A stretch of DNA of 64,000 bases from Pomphorhynchus laevis. Taxonomy: Eukaryota > Acanthocephala > Palaeacanthocephala > Echinorhynchida > Pomphorhynchidae. The DNA is taken from NCBI GenBank assembly GCA_012934845.2, contig WNNJ02001333.1:62001-126000 (forward strand), in the 5' to 3' direction. Made by a program: the position numbers and the translations under genes. Below are positions 12,217-24,050 of this stretch, piece after piece. The stretch's first letter is position 1; every line of letters begins with the position of its first letter. Below the pieces are notes generated by a model. That model saw only the letters and a list, made by a program, of their open reading frames with translations, was not told where the DNA came from and did no database searches.

Positions 12217-12230
12217 CTGAAAATAATCAG
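12217..12230 (-). promoter_or_regulatory. 3' splice acceptor just upstream of the PICALM ATG (5'-UTR intron or spliced-leader site)
   Basis: On the minus strand the sequence reads GATTATTTTCAG|AAACTATG. A consensus acceptor therefore ends 5 nt before the start codon. The leader exon must come either from a cis 5'-UTR exon further upstream or from a trans-spliced leader, as in nematodes and flatworms. The sequence alone does not decide which. Confidence 0.6.
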
Positions 12231-13090
12231 CAGGAACATTAGAATGTAACTAATAATACGAGCCAAATAAATAACAATTAGATTATAATGAATGGACTAT
12301 AATAGCTTGTAAATTCAAACAATTTAAAACAGAAAAAGAAATCAAAGCTTATTATATTCAAACTTATTAGTCAATTCATAAAAATTCATTTTAATTTTAA
12401 ATATAAAATTGTTATATAAATATAAATTATACAAAAAATTATATAATTATTTATTATTTAATTATTAATCTTTATTTTTAATATATAAATAATAAATACG
12501 TATGCTAAGTTAGATTATCTGATTCTTATGTATTTGCTGGTATATTTACCAGCATATTGAGAGAAATGATTAATCAAAATTAGAAAACATGACATAATAC
12601 AGAATGAACTAAGCGATATCTATATTATTACTAATAAAATATTTAATTAAGCTGTGTTAGATAATCTACACAGCTTAATATGATAATTTGGAGATGTTAT
12701 GTTATTTTGGAGATATTTATTTGGAGATTGCATAACACAATCACTAAATAATAAATGGAGAAACCAACATGAATATAAACGTTTACCAGTAATAATAAAG
12801 ATTTTATTAAAAAATTCAACCGTATGTGGAAAACCACATAAGGAGATGATTCTAGCAGACGGAGGCCAGCGGTCTTATCGCATGATCTCCATACCTCCCT
12901 TCTGTTCAAACACATCACCTCCTTCAAAGGTTTGTTCTTCCTGTGTGAAGGAGCCTTCCACTGCCCGTCTTCTTAAATGAGTTACGCTTCCGAACTCCAC
13001 ACCGCAGCCAAGGCCATCGCAGGTGAGACAACTTCGGAACTTAGCAGAGAAGTTTAGTGGTACTAAGTTTGCTTTGTAGTAAGGATTATT
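12231..13090. other. PICALM upstream region; one 12-bp stem-loop; otherwise unrecognised
   Basis: The region is AT-rich to about 12,800. ATTAAGCTGTGT (12646-12657) and ACACAGCTTAAT (12668-12679) form a perfect 12-bp stem with a 10-nt loop. From about 12,820 base composition shifts to GC-richer DNA that continues into the unrecognised minus-strand frame at 13,096-13,686. No TATA box or known promoter element could be supported. Confidence 0.6.
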
Positions 13091-13095
13091 TTCTT

Positions 13096-13686
13096 TTAAA
13101 ATTTCCAACACGTTACGGTATCAGAGAAACAACCACAACCGGAAGCCTCAAGCTTTTTTAGAACCAGACTTTTTTCCACACTACAGCAGTAGTAATTTCC
13201 AGAATCGTTGTTGTCCTCCATCAGCGATATAGTCGCAAGGTAGTCATTCTCATAACCGTTGCAATTATTGCTTCTGTTATCTGATAAAACATCAATTACA
13301 CCGATAATATTAAAGGTATCTACGGTGTTAACCTCTGAACTATAAGCCCAGGTGTCTTCACGATCCTCATCACTGTCGTTTCTAGTTCTGCTATCAATAA
13401 GATCATCATTACACTCTCTTTCGGTTTCGATTCTGTTATCAGACAAGTCTTCAAATCATTCATCTGCATCATCGATAGATCCCACGTTGATTTCTCCATG
13501 AACATATACAGTGTCATCACTACCCTCGATAAATAGTTCATCACAATCGTAACCTATGAACCCCTGGAAGTTGACGTCGACACGATCAATGTAAAAACGA
13601 AAAACACCCATCGAATTGAGAAAATCCAACAAGGAATGTTTAACAGAGCGTTCTAAGCGTTCAGAAAAATCCTCTCGATCATCCAC
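13096..13686 (-). pseudogene. Unrecognised acidic ORF, interrupted once
   Basis: One reading frame runs about 195 codons, from MDDREDFSERLERSVKHSLL to SGCGCFSDTVTCWKF, broken by a single in-frame TGA after GSIDDADE. It is very acidic (for example NDSDEDREDTW) with a Cys-rich end, and I do not recognise a family. The GC content differs from the AT-rich DNA to its left, and family A LINE debris starts 200 bp to its right. It could be an N-terminal piece of an unknown mobile element or a decayed host exon. If an intron removes the stop it could still be functional, but I see no splice pair that clearly does so. Confidence 0.35.
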
Positions 13687-13887
13687 AGTATCCCCCTGAC
13701 GACTGTCCAGCGTTGATCATGCCTTCAAGAATAATTCGTAAGCAAAATTCATTAGACCACCATCCCCATAGTTATTTTTAAAAGTTACTTACAAATCCTT
13801 TTGAAGCTCCGACGTGCACAAATTGTCGTTCATATATATGTCGTGCACATGTTGTCGTTCACGCAAAAAATGAACATGTCGGAGTTT

Positions 13888-14262
13888 TCCCCAGGTGCGT
13901 CTCTGGGGCACTTGGGCTATCTCGGGATTAGTCTTCTTTTCTAGAGGACGTCCCCCAGAGCAAAGGCTAAGGTTTCTTAAGCTCCTCGTCTCTCGTTTAC
14001 CCAGCATAGTCCGTCTCGATTGGATTCTTCGGGGGGGGGTGAAAGACCCCGGGTGGTTCAGTCGAAAGGCGGCGTGTTGGATCGGTTGGTGGGCTCAGAT
14101 CCCCATGGATTTGAGGCCATAGAAGAGAAAGTAGAAGACATGAATTGTTGAAGACCGAAATTGTTCTGCCGTTTTTTCTGACTATGATATGACTGTCTGT
14201 TTTTTTTTCTTGCATGCTACTTATAGGTTATTGATGTATTTAATAAAATCGTTGTTGTTGGA
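13888..14262 (+). mobile_element. Family A LINE, 3'-end fragment
   Basis: The fragment begins at CCCAGGTGCGTCTCTGGGGC, within the C-terminus of ORF2. It keeps the block RGGVKDPGWFSRKA and ends with a tail (TTTAATAAAATCGTTGTTG). The same tail terminates the copy at 31,199-35,001. Another family A ORF1 follows at once, so it is the 3' stump of a separate insertion. Confidence 0.85.
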
Positions 14263-15410
14263 GTTTTCAAAGGATTCAAATGTTGCTGCAAAAACCAGTA
14301 GAATTCCAGCATAAAGAGGTTTTTCATGTGAGTTCTTCTTCACAACGATTCAATAAGGTCAGTACTGTTTCTTTATTATCCGGTGATAGGGAAGTGCTTC
14401 CCCAATCCCAAAATTAAATAATTTGGTTCTAATCAAAGTTATACGACCAATCGAAAGACATGAACTCTATGATGTATTTTTACGTTCATTTACCTAGCAG
14501 TATAATAACAGAATTTTGTTCAAAATGGTGAAACTTCACCCTTCAGAGGTGAAAGTTTCGTTCGTCACAGCATACCTGGCTAAAAATTACTCTGAATACC
14601 TTTCCTTTAACCTAACCGGTTAAAGTGAACTCACCTTTAAGCACATCCGTGCATCGCTAAAGGTGACACATCTTCCTTGTAGTATGGATGAGGAAGATAT
14701 GCACTCATTAATGTCTAATTCAATATTACTAATTTTAGGTCAATCCTTGGTAGGGATGACAACCCTATCCCGGTTGGCTTTTGCTCAGCTTCGGTGAATA
14801 CTGCAGAAGCCTTGGCTAAATCTTCATCGAACCCCTTCATGGGTTTTAATATCCGTTTTTTTTCATTACAGAAAACTATAAACTTGCTTACCCCCACTGC
14901 AGCAGGTGTCACAAATGGGGGCACTGGGCCTCCAGCTGCAGTGGGACCCCAACATGCGGGGTTTGCAGTTCAGCTTCCTGTCAAACTCTACTATCGAACG
15001 ACCGTTGTGTGCCCCCCCCATCCTGTTCGAACTGTGGGGAGCCATGCTGCCTGGGGTTGGAGATGCGGTATGTTCAAAGAATATAGAAGTATGTTCATCA
15101 AACCGGTCAAACCTTCTACTTATTCGCAAGTGGCCGCCCCGCGAATGGATGACTCTGAGATATTACGTACGATGGACGTTAAATTAGAAGTTTCCCATCG
15201 CAAACTTGAAAACCTAATTCTAATAGCTTTAGGTGTAGTGAACACTCATCCTACACTACATGTTTCGGCAGTTCTTCAGGAGTCGAAGAGGAGGGGGCTT
15301 CGGCCACAACTGTCCCCCCGATCAAGATTGGGAAGATGCTCTGTAAAATGAATAGGGGAAATGAAGATTTTGCCCAGGGGCAAGTACCTTTCCTAGATGG
15401 TGTTAAAATA
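14263..15410 (+). mobile_element. Family A LINE, ORF1 (gag-like) fragment
   Basis: Several frames together carry ORF1 landmarks: PIERHELYDVFLRSFT-like sequence, NTAEALAKSSSNPFMGFNIR, a knuckle region whose frames are shifted, and AAPRMDDSEILRTMDVKLEV. It ends at CCCAGGGGCAAGTACC, which in complete copies is the end of ORF1. Its ORF2 is missing, replaced by the next copy. At least three frameshifts make it non-coding. Confidence 0.75.
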
Positions 15411-15654
15411 TGAATTTATGTGTTAACATGATAGGAGGATCAAAGCGCTCTGTTTTTACTGAAGAAATGAACAAAAAAGCAAGGAAATCAGAAGATTTGC
15501 AGGTATTATCTACTGGTTTAACGTCGAAACTGAGGTTGGCAAAATTTCTGTTCCAGAGGATGGGGAGGTACTTCCACCCATCCTAAAACTTAAAAACTTA
15601 CTTATAATAAAACTAAGAAAGCCTATAGAAAGGCACTGTTTATTCAACGTCTTT

Positions 15655-16287
15655 TTGAGACAATTTTGCGAAAAAATATCTAACAGAATAATATTCAACT
15701 TTGTCAAGCAATTCGAGACAGAAATTAAAATATCGTTTATGACTACCGACCTGGCAAATGAATACATTGAGTATTTCAATTCAGCCTTGGCTGATTTTGG
15801 AGAGATTTCATCTAAGCCAATTCTTGGCATGTTAAAATTTTCAAATTTACCATGCCATTTGGAAGAAAAGGATATGATACAGCTAGAAAAGTCCTTTAAG
15901 GTCTCAAATTTTCGATCAATCATAAGTAAAACGGGTAACCCAATACCTACTGGGTTCTGTTCTACCCCCTTAGATCATGGGGAAATACTAATTAAATATA
16001 AATGTAACCCATTTCTGGGATTTAACTTAAAGTTTACCCTCATCGATCGTGACGAATATACGTATCCTCACTGCAGCAAGTGTCACAAATGGAGACAATG
16101 TGCCTCCAGCAGCAGTGAGTCACCTACGTGTGGTAGGTGTGGCCTGCCTGACTGTGCAACCCTTAAGTCAGGTATTCGTTGCAAGCCCCCAACATGCTCT
16201 AACTGTGGGGGAGCCATCCTGCATGGAGCAGGAAATGTAACAAGTTCAAGGAGTACCATTATAAATTCGTCAATCCAGGTCCTATGA
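15655..16287 (+). pseudogene. Family A ORF1 (gag-like RNA-binding protein), partial
   Basis: The open part reads 210 residues. It carries the RNA-binding-like segment FETEIKISFMTTDLANEY, then KVSNFRSIISKTGNPIPTGF and CNPFLGFNLKFTLIDRDEYT. It then enters a CCHC-type knuckle (YPHCSKCHKW) whose His is lost because the frame shifts. In LINEs, ORF1 proteins coat the element RNA in cytoplasmic particles. Upstream sequence from about 15,500 (VPEDGEVLPPILKLKNLLII) belongs to the same protein in another frame. Confidence 0.7.
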
Positions 16288-16665
16288 TGAAGACTGTATC
16301 TTCCTCTTCCTTTTCTTCGGTTGCCTCCCCACGTATGGTGAATGCTGATTTATTGCGGGTGATGGATGCAAAAATTGAAGCCATCCATAAGAAGATGGAT
16401 ACATTTATTTTATCAGTTCTCTCTGCTATTTGTGCTAATCCGTCGATCGCGATTTTCACAGTTCAGACTTCCAACAAAAGGGGGCTTCGGCACATGTGGT
16501 CTCCCCATCAAGATTAGAAAAATGGTTAAAAAGCACAACCGGAGAAATAAATATACTGCCCAGGGGCAAGTACCTACCCTGGATGGTGCTAGTGGCGGGA
16601 AGGGGAACCTTCCGATCCCTAGCTCTCTCTAGGTAGGCAATACCACATCCAACTAAACCATCACA

Positions 16666-19065
16666 ATGCAGAGTACTCGTGAGCCTTTTTCACTGAATAT
16701 CCTTCAGTGGAATTCGGGAGGTGCTTCTGCCCTTAGACTTCTATTCGGTAGAGATGCATATGTTATATTCTTTCAGGAGACGCGGTCTATCCGTCTTCCC
16801 CAGGACATTACTCGATTTATTCCAAAGCACATCTGTCCCCACTATATACCGTACATAACCCCGCCTCACTCCTCCTTATCTCAAAGACTTTTGACATTAG
16901 TTAAGTGCTCCTTAAGGTTCTCTCTCCTATTAAACAATTCATGCTCATCCATGTCTTGTTTAGTAGTTTCACTCTGCAAGAACCGTAAACGCATCAGCCT
17001 AGCCAATGTCTACATCCGTCCAGGAAAGATTCACAAGAACCGTCACCTCCAAGTCGTTGGATACATGCAGCACTTCGCAGAACTAGGAACGGTTATCTAA
17101 TTCACAAACAACCGTCCCCTACCTTTCATTGCACATCAACAAATTCTATCCTCGACATTTTACTACTTCACTCGAGGTAGTTATTAAAACCTCTTTGCAC
17201 GAAGCAGTCGCGCCAGCAATTGTCCATCTCTTATGACCTAATCCGTTGGAGAATTGAGGAAGATATGTTGCTTCAAAGGAGGTTTCACTTTGATCCGATC
17301 AGAGTGGCCTTCTTTCAAACGGCTATCAAACTTGTTCCCATAATAGGAAATGAGTCTAACCGTATTTAATACCTACCTCTTTTCGCAAGCTACCGCGATT
17401 TTATCGACTACCTATAAAGGTCGTGTATAAAATCCCATCGACGAAACTCAAGGTCCTAGCGAAATTGCTTAACCTCCATAATCTCTCTGTTTCCGCCAGG
17501 CAGGTCCTATCGAACGAATACTGGAGCACTAGATATAGATTTCAGCTGAGTAGGGATAGGACGAATATTGCTCGCCTTAGTCCTTCTCAGTTTTCCTTTT
17601 GGAAGATTTTCAAGAAGGGGAAGTTTGTTTGTTGGAAGGATAGAGCATTGGTTTGGATAGGGAATGTAGGCCTTGACAAAGTTTTGGATGAGTCACTAGC
17701 CCAACACAACTATGGAGCCACTCAATCACCTCAACCAATCCCGCCTTGGGGAGACTTCAGGAGTAGGGACTTATCTGTCACAGATATGCTCAACGCCTGG
17801 GGGCTTCTTTCTGGCACCTCCAAATCCGTCGCTCCACTTTCTTCTCGGGTCTGTCAGCTTTTGACAGCAGATCAGAGAAGAGAGGTGGCCGTCACAATGC
17901 TTTTAGCCTCTCCATCCGATGTAGAAGGCATCAATATTAGTAAGCATATTTTTATTTCTAAAAAATCCTGCTCATGCCCTAAAGATCTGCGACCCATTTC
18001 GATTCAAAATGCCTCGTATCGATTTACGAAAAAGCGCTTGCGCGTAAAATCCGCGACCATTTAAGTAGGCGTAATTTGATCCCTCCAGGTTTTCATGGGT
18101 TCGTAATAGGTCGCTCGGTCCATTCATCAGTTGATGAGGTGGAACAGTTTTGTCTGGAAAATAGTCATCGTCTAGTTGTTGTTTTCCTTAACTTTTTTGG
18201 TGTATTTGACCGCATCTCCATTCCCTTTGTGATCTCTTCTCTAATGTCCTTCGGGTTGTCTGCGAGAATTGTTAACAGGGTGGAGATACTACTGTACACC
18301 AAGCGATTCTATAATGAAGACGACCCTGATGTTCGTCAGTTCTACCCTATTACGGGTGAGCCCCAAGGATACCATCTCTCTCCTATCTTATACCTTGCTG
18401 CATCCATTAATCTCTTAAAAAATATTTAACAGCGAACAACGTCTAGTGATGTACGGTGATAATACCACAGCCCTGTTCACTGGACACAGGTGTAAATACT
18501 TAGTCTCTGACATCAGCTGTTTCTTTTCAAGATTAAAATACTAGCTTTCACAATCCAATTTTATTTTAAACTCTGCAAAATCGCAGGTGGCAGTCTTTCA
18601 TGGCTTTCCTGCTACCAAGCAAAAACTTAAGAGATTAGCACTTTCTCTGCTCTCCTCAATATTTGCCTCTGAACCAATCCCCACCTTCACAAATCGAGTA
18701 AAATACCTGGGGTTCACCGTTACCGTGAACTGGTCGGCGAAAGCCGACCTGGATAGACTTAAACGTATTTTGAAGAAAGATAGGTGGGCCATGAAACGGG
18801 CTCAACATCTGTCATTGAAAGGGAAAACCCAAGTGCGCCTTTGGGGAACCTGGGCTATCTCGGGATTAGTGTTCTTTTTGAGAGGATGTTCCCCATAGCA
18901 AAGGCTAAGGTTTCTTAAGCTCCTCGTATCTCGTTTACCCTGCATAGTCCGCGCCGATTGGATTCTTCAGGGGGTGAAAGACCCCGGGTGGTTCAGTCAG
19001 AAGACGGCGTGTTGAATCGGTTGGGGAGCTCAGATCCCCCTGGACCTGAGGCCGTGATAGAAGAA
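16666..19065 (+). pseudogene. Family A ORF2 (APE endonuclease-reverse transcriptase), broken
   Basis: The endonuclease starts at LNILQWNSGG and has FQETRSIRLPQDITRF, but the GDFN catalytic block seen in the 24-27 kb copy is deleted here. The RT domain follows in pieces: 17,423-18,064, 18,076-18,429 and 18,587-18,898. The RT Y-x-DD site is mutated (MYGDN). The last piece ends in the family C-terminal block LKGKTQVRLWGTWAISGLVF. Several frameshifts make it inactive. Confidence 0.8.
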
Positions 19066-19190
19066 GAAAGAAGACGATGATTAACAATTAATGACGACTG
19101 CGACTTATTGGTTTTGACTGTTTGTTAACTTTGACTTGTTGGTGTTTTGGTATCTCATTTATTGTTATTTAAGAAAACATTTATTATTAA

Positions 19191-20440
19191 TAGTTTACCA
19201 GTGAAATCAACAGGAATCTAAATGTTTACCAGTAAAACATACAATTGCCTTTTTAATCCACCGACTTAAATTAAATCAAACATAAAGTTTCATGGACAAA
19301 TCTCTATTAGAAAGTGTACATAACTTTAACCATTAATTATACAACCATCATAATGATATCACGATCATACCATATGATGATATCAAGCAAAGATGGGATT
19401 TTACAACCGCACGATTAAGACAAAGAGGATTATGTCAAAAGCATTTTTGATTTCTTTAGAAGTTGGCTATTCTCTTAATCAAGTCTAATCAAAAAACCTT
19501 TGAGCGTGCGCATGAGTTATCAATTTCGAGCCTTGCAAATATTACCGATGTCTTATCAAACATGTTGTATATCATCCCAAGCTATAAAAAAATAATCAGT
19601 AATCTGTCAAGAATATTTGAACTTAAATTCTAAATTCCATTGCGTGAAAGCCAGGAAATGTAACTTGTGTGCTTCTCCAGAATAAAGAGAATACAAATCT
19701 TACATTGTACGGTAAATTTGGAAAGCATTATATTTTTGTTTAATTGAATCCAAAAGCTGAATTGCTCTAGTTTAAAAACGACTATGCTATAAGTGATAAT
19801 GATCGAATTGGTTTAGGAATTTCCTTACTTGACTTGTCAGAGAAGCAATCGAAGCAAAAAATCCAATTTTTTATTACTTAAATGTTAGTACCTATTAGCC
19901 AATAAATGGTAACAGATTAAGCTTGTTAAAAAACTAGATAACGCTCCAGTAATAAAAAAAGAACAACTTTAAATGCTAGTTTGTTAATGTGGATGACTTG
20001 TCGAATTTTAAAACAAAATTCACTAAAAAATTCACAAAGAGAATAAGTCAATTTCAACAAAATATTGTAAATCGATATTTGCTTAGACCTCAGCAATGCA
20101 CAGTGGCATAAACGACAGCAATAAGCAAACATGGTTCATCTAACGCTAAAACACAAAAGATTTCATATTAGAAGATCATCGATTTAAAAATATTTGATTT
20201 TAACTTGAAAGCATTTAACAACTTAACAACGCTTGTTAATAATTTTAGCTTTAGTTACGGCAAAAAAAGCCAAAATTTTTCGAAAATTACTATATTATAT
20301 AAGCCTAAATTAATATATTAATATTATATATTTTATTACTAATATATATTCTTTTAGGCAGCACTACCGTTATTAACAAATAAAAGAAAAAACTTTTTCT
20401 TTAAGTTTTGCCGCTTTGGCTTCTTCAAAAAAATTTCTAC
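19191..20440. other. AT-rich spacer with no recognised feature
   Basis: No family resemblance was seen in any frame. A short internal duplication of GTTTACCAGTRAAA occurs at about 19,192 and 19,222, just after the family A tail. Confidence 0.6.
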
Positions 20441-20820
20441 AACATATAAGTGAAGTATTTGGACCCCGGGTATGATAGAATTTGTACATGAGACGCTATC
20501 ATTGATTCTTAGCAATAACGTCTTTAAGGTTAAGGATTATATCTATCGTCAAATTTAAGGTACCGCAATGGACACGCCCGTAGCCCCAATATATGCAATA
20601 ATATACATGTATGGGATGGAACGAAGTATACTAAAAACGTTATCAAATGAACCAATTTTATACAAACGATACATTGATGATATTATTATAATCGTCTCGA
20701 AAAAAGACGGACATCGAGGAATTAGTCGAGAAGTTATTATTACAATGCAGAATTTAACCCACAGGGTTATTTACTCGATCACAGCAAAGCCTGTTAGTTC
20801 AACAAAGAATAGACATTAAA
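20440..20820 (+). mobile_element. Penelope-like element reverse transcriptase fragment
   Basis: The fragment reads ETLSLILSNNVFKVKDYIYR, then GTAMDTPVAPIYAIIYMYGM, and then YKRYIDDIIII. Penelope-like RTs carry the order L-x-N-N-x-F, Y-x-Q-x-x-GTAMGTP-x-AP-x-YAN and F-x-DD. The first Asp of GTAMDTP replaces the usual Gly. Only about 120 residues survive, so it is a relic. A 362-bp direct repeat pair begins 30 bp downstream and may be part of the same element. Confidence 0.75.
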
Positions 20821-20850
20821 TATACAGCGAACTGGAAACAAAATAGTAGA

Positions 20851-21257
20851 ATCAGTAGAATGAAGTACTCACTGGCCGTTTCAGTTGCCTGTGTGACATT
20901 GTGAATAAAGGCGTTTCTGACACTTTGCTTAATTGTCTGAGGCTTACGCTCTTAACCAGATCGAATTGCTGTGCGGACCATCCTTAAACACTAGGCAGAG
21001 GTTGTTGCTGAATTGTCGCTGCACTCGTTGGATTCTTAATGAATACGGCATGTATAATAGAAGTGCACGGATGTGCTAAGTAGACAATGTTCCAGGATTT
21101 CTTTCGAAATACGGCATTTACACTAAATGGTGTTGCTTGTAGACTGGACTTTGATTAACGATTTTAGTCACCATGTCCCTTCTAGACGATCAATGAGTAC
21201 CCGGCAACACTCATCAGTAGAATGAAGTACTCACTGGTCGTTTCGGTTGCCTGTGTA
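20851..21257. repeat. Direct repeat, 45 bp, period 362 bp
   Basis: ATCAGTAGAATGAAGTACTC continuing through ACTGG-CGTTTC-GTTGCCTGTGT occurs at 20851-20895 and 21213-21257 with two mismatches. The DNA between shows no coding family. On the minus strand the second copy carries CTGATGAG and GAAAC flanked by a GGCAAC/GTTGCC stem (21203-21251). Confidence 0.8.
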
Positions 21258-21319
21258 TTATTGTCTCATGATAATATTAAATTATCGGGAGACAAAGACA
21301 TTATTAAAAGACAAAATTA

Positions 21320-24050
21320 CGTTTTCCTAACGCAGAAAATTATTATTATTATTCCAATACATACCAAAGCCAAAAGGCTATTCAGGCAGAGTCCAAAAAA
21401 ATAAAACAAAAGCAAATGGTCAGTCAACGTAGCTAATTAGGGTATTCCAGTGGTAGTGTTGAATGGCGGCGTTGTTCATGTATCCATTTGTAGCATCGTG
21501 ATTTAAACGTTCTCAAACTGGGGGCTGCGACGACTTCCTCAGGCAACGAATTCCACATGTTAATTCCTCTTCTTGAGAGTCTATACACTTTTGGTAATCT
21601 GCCAAATCTAAATTTATACAAGACTCTGCTATGTCCCCGCAACTGATCTACCCGCCTAGTGATTACATCGGTGGGATAACCTACCACATCATTCGACATA
21701 TGCCATATACATAGCATTTCCAAGGATATAAACCTCTCACGTACCGACAACATCCCAATACGACTTAGACGTACATAATAGTCAATACCACTTAAGCCAA
21801 TACAGAGCCTCGATCCGCGCCTAAGAATAGACTCCAGGTCTAATAGTTCTTGCTTAGTGACAGGGAAACAAGCCTGAATGCAGTATTCCAAGTGTGGCCT
21901 GACGATGGAGATGAATAACCTCTTGAACATGTGACAGCTTAACCTGAGGAATGCATTTTTAATACAATATAACGCCCTAGTAGCTTTACCTAGAAAGAAG
22001 TCGGTGTTCAACTTTGTTTTCAAGGATCTATGAACAATAATCCCTAAATCCTTATGATGAGACACTTCCTTTAAGACCATATCTCCAATAAAGTACCTTA
22101 GAGTTTCAATAGGGCGACCTAGTTGCATGAGGACACATTTATCAACATTCAACCGTAGTCCGGTAGAATCGCACCACATGATCAGGGAGTTTAGATCATT
22201 TTGTAACGATACTCGATCAGCAGGACTTCTAATGATCGACCAAATCTTTAGATCATCTGCAAACGCTAGATGAGAGCATGATAAGCGGAGTAGCAGATCA
22301 TTAATGAAGATTATAAAGAGCAGTGGGCCAAGGACTGATCCATGCAGTACGCCAGAATTAATATTTACCGAATAAGAAAACACGCCCCCCCCACACAAAC
22401 TCGGAAAGACCTATTCGATAGAAATTCCCTGACCCACTCACAAATATATGAATGAAGTCCATAGTGATACAGTAAAGACACTATGCCGTCGTGTGGTACC
22501 CTATCAAAAGCTTTCGAAAAATCAAGGAATACTGTATGAACCTGAAACCCAGCCCCCAGAGCATCAGCCCATTTTTCACGCGCAGTTAGTAGGTTAGTAA
22601 GACATGAACGTCCGATCCTGAAACCATGTTGAGATTCAACCAATATGTGATTACGATCCAAATGATCCCTGATTCTACTAGCAATGATTCTTTCTAAAAG
22701 TTTGCAGAATACGCTAGTTAAGCTAATGGGCCGAAAGTCCGCGCAAAAGCTAGCATGATGCTTTTTGGGAATAGGCACCACAATTGCACACTTCCAACTG
22801 TCAGGTATCCAAGATGTGTCTAAGCTGTATCTGAAAAACATAGTTAAATCATTGCTCAGTTCGTTCGCTAGGGATTTGACGAGGAAGGGGGCGATATTGT
22901 CTGGTCCCGGAGATGTAAACGAATCGAGCTTCATAACCTCGTTCAACACCTCATCCACTCTGAGTGGACGAACACAACACCGATGAGCAACCGGAACATA
23001 CTTCCAACTAAAGTCATGCAGTTTGTTAGAGGTCAAAGCCTGTACCAAGAAGCCATCAGCTAAATGTTGGGCGATTAGAGACGGATCGGTCGAAGTTTCA
23101 GTTGGCGTTTGGATTGAGCTAATTGTGGCGACAAGTGTTCTGTTGTTTCTTACATAAGACCAAAACCTCCTAGGATTCAAAGATGCATCCCTGGCGATAC
23201 TATCTTCGTACGAATAGCGTTTCTGAAATTTTAGCCGATTGCATAAGTTCCGAGAGTCGATGTAGGCACGTTTTGAAGCAGAAGAACGCCTAAATTCGCG
23301 CCACAATTTGTTGCGGGATCTTATAGCATCAAGAAGCTCTCTGTCGAACCAAGGAGGATGTCCATGCTTGAACTTGCAGGCACGTAGCGGAGCAAAGATA
23401 TCAGAAATTCGCATCAATTCATCATGGAGCAGATCAAAGACTACAGGAACCTCCAAACCGAAGTGGATACGAAGACTATCACAGATATTTTTTGGGAAGC
23501 TTGCAGCTAGTTGATTAGCATCAACACCTACCCAACAACGTTTTTTAAAATTAGAGTTTTGTGAGGCTCTGTTGAACAGCGACAGCCGCATAGAGAGTAC
23601 ACAGTGATCGCTATTGCCAATTGGTGCGTCATAACGAACACCTGAAACGTCACCCAAACACTTAGTAAAGACCAAATCGAGTATAGAAGGCGTCCCTGTC
23701 ACACAAGTAGGTTCTTTAATATGTTGAACTAGTAGCATCTCGAGTAAGAGAAAGTCACTCAGTACTTTCCCAATTCCGTGAATTGGTCGTGAATGACTAT
23801 TTTTCCAGTCTATTTGGGGGATATTGAAGTCTCCCAGGAGCAAAATCAGAGGATACGAAGATAAACTCAGCAAATGTGATTTAAGAGAGTCTAATCTTAA
23901 TTCATAGGACGGAGAACGGTAAAGGACGCAGAATCGGGATCGTTGACCATTTCCCAGTGTAAAAGCAAGACCTTCAAAGGAATAACCAATATCGTCGCGA
24001 AAAGCCGAGATATTCGATACCAGGAGACTATTTCGCACATAGGCGGCTAG
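21320..24050 (-). mobile_element. CR1-like LINE, 5'-truncated
   Basis: The element keeps most of ORF2 and its 3' tail. It starts abruptly at 24,050 inside the endonuclease domain (AAYVRNSLLVSN) and ends at 21,320 after a hairpin AGCCTTTTGGCT and an AATAATAATAAT tail. Such 5' truncation is typical of target-primed reverse transcription. Its 5' edge adjoins a family A copy cut in mid-ORF2. Confidence 0.9.
21433..24038 (-). pseudogene. CR1-like ORF2 (endonuclease C-terminal half plus reverse transcriptase), one frameshift
   Basis: Two frames, of 557 and 321 residues, cover LLGDFNIPQIDW, ILDLVFTK and NSDHCVLSM of the endonuclease. They then cover RT motifs FRPISLTSVFCKLLE, VFLDFSKAFDRVPHD and LAFADDLKIW, and the C-terminal INMWNSLPEEVV block. 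The Asn and Glu motifs at the start of the endonuclease are lost by truncation. The frames separate at a run of eight G/C bases near 22,385, a typical slippage site. The GVPQG motif is altered to GVLHG. Only one frameshift is evident, so the copy is fairly young but dead. Confidence 0.9.

Larger units (their letters stand above)
15411..19190 (+). mobile_element. Family A LINE, near full-length but decayed
   Basis: ORF1 (gag-like, about 15,500-16,632) is followed by ORF2 (16,666 to about 19,065) and a 3' UTR ending AAGAAAACATTTATTATTA. ORF1 holds an RRM-like N-terminal part (ETEIKISFMTTDLANEYIEY), the YPHCSKCHKW knuckle, and a second Cys cluster. ORF2 begins MQSTREPFSLNILQWNSGGA (endonuclease), continues FQETRS, and has RT and C-terminal blocks. 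The element resembles Jockey/R1-type LINEs in its gag-plus-APE-plus-RT plan. Clade assignment is inference. Confidence 0.85.
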
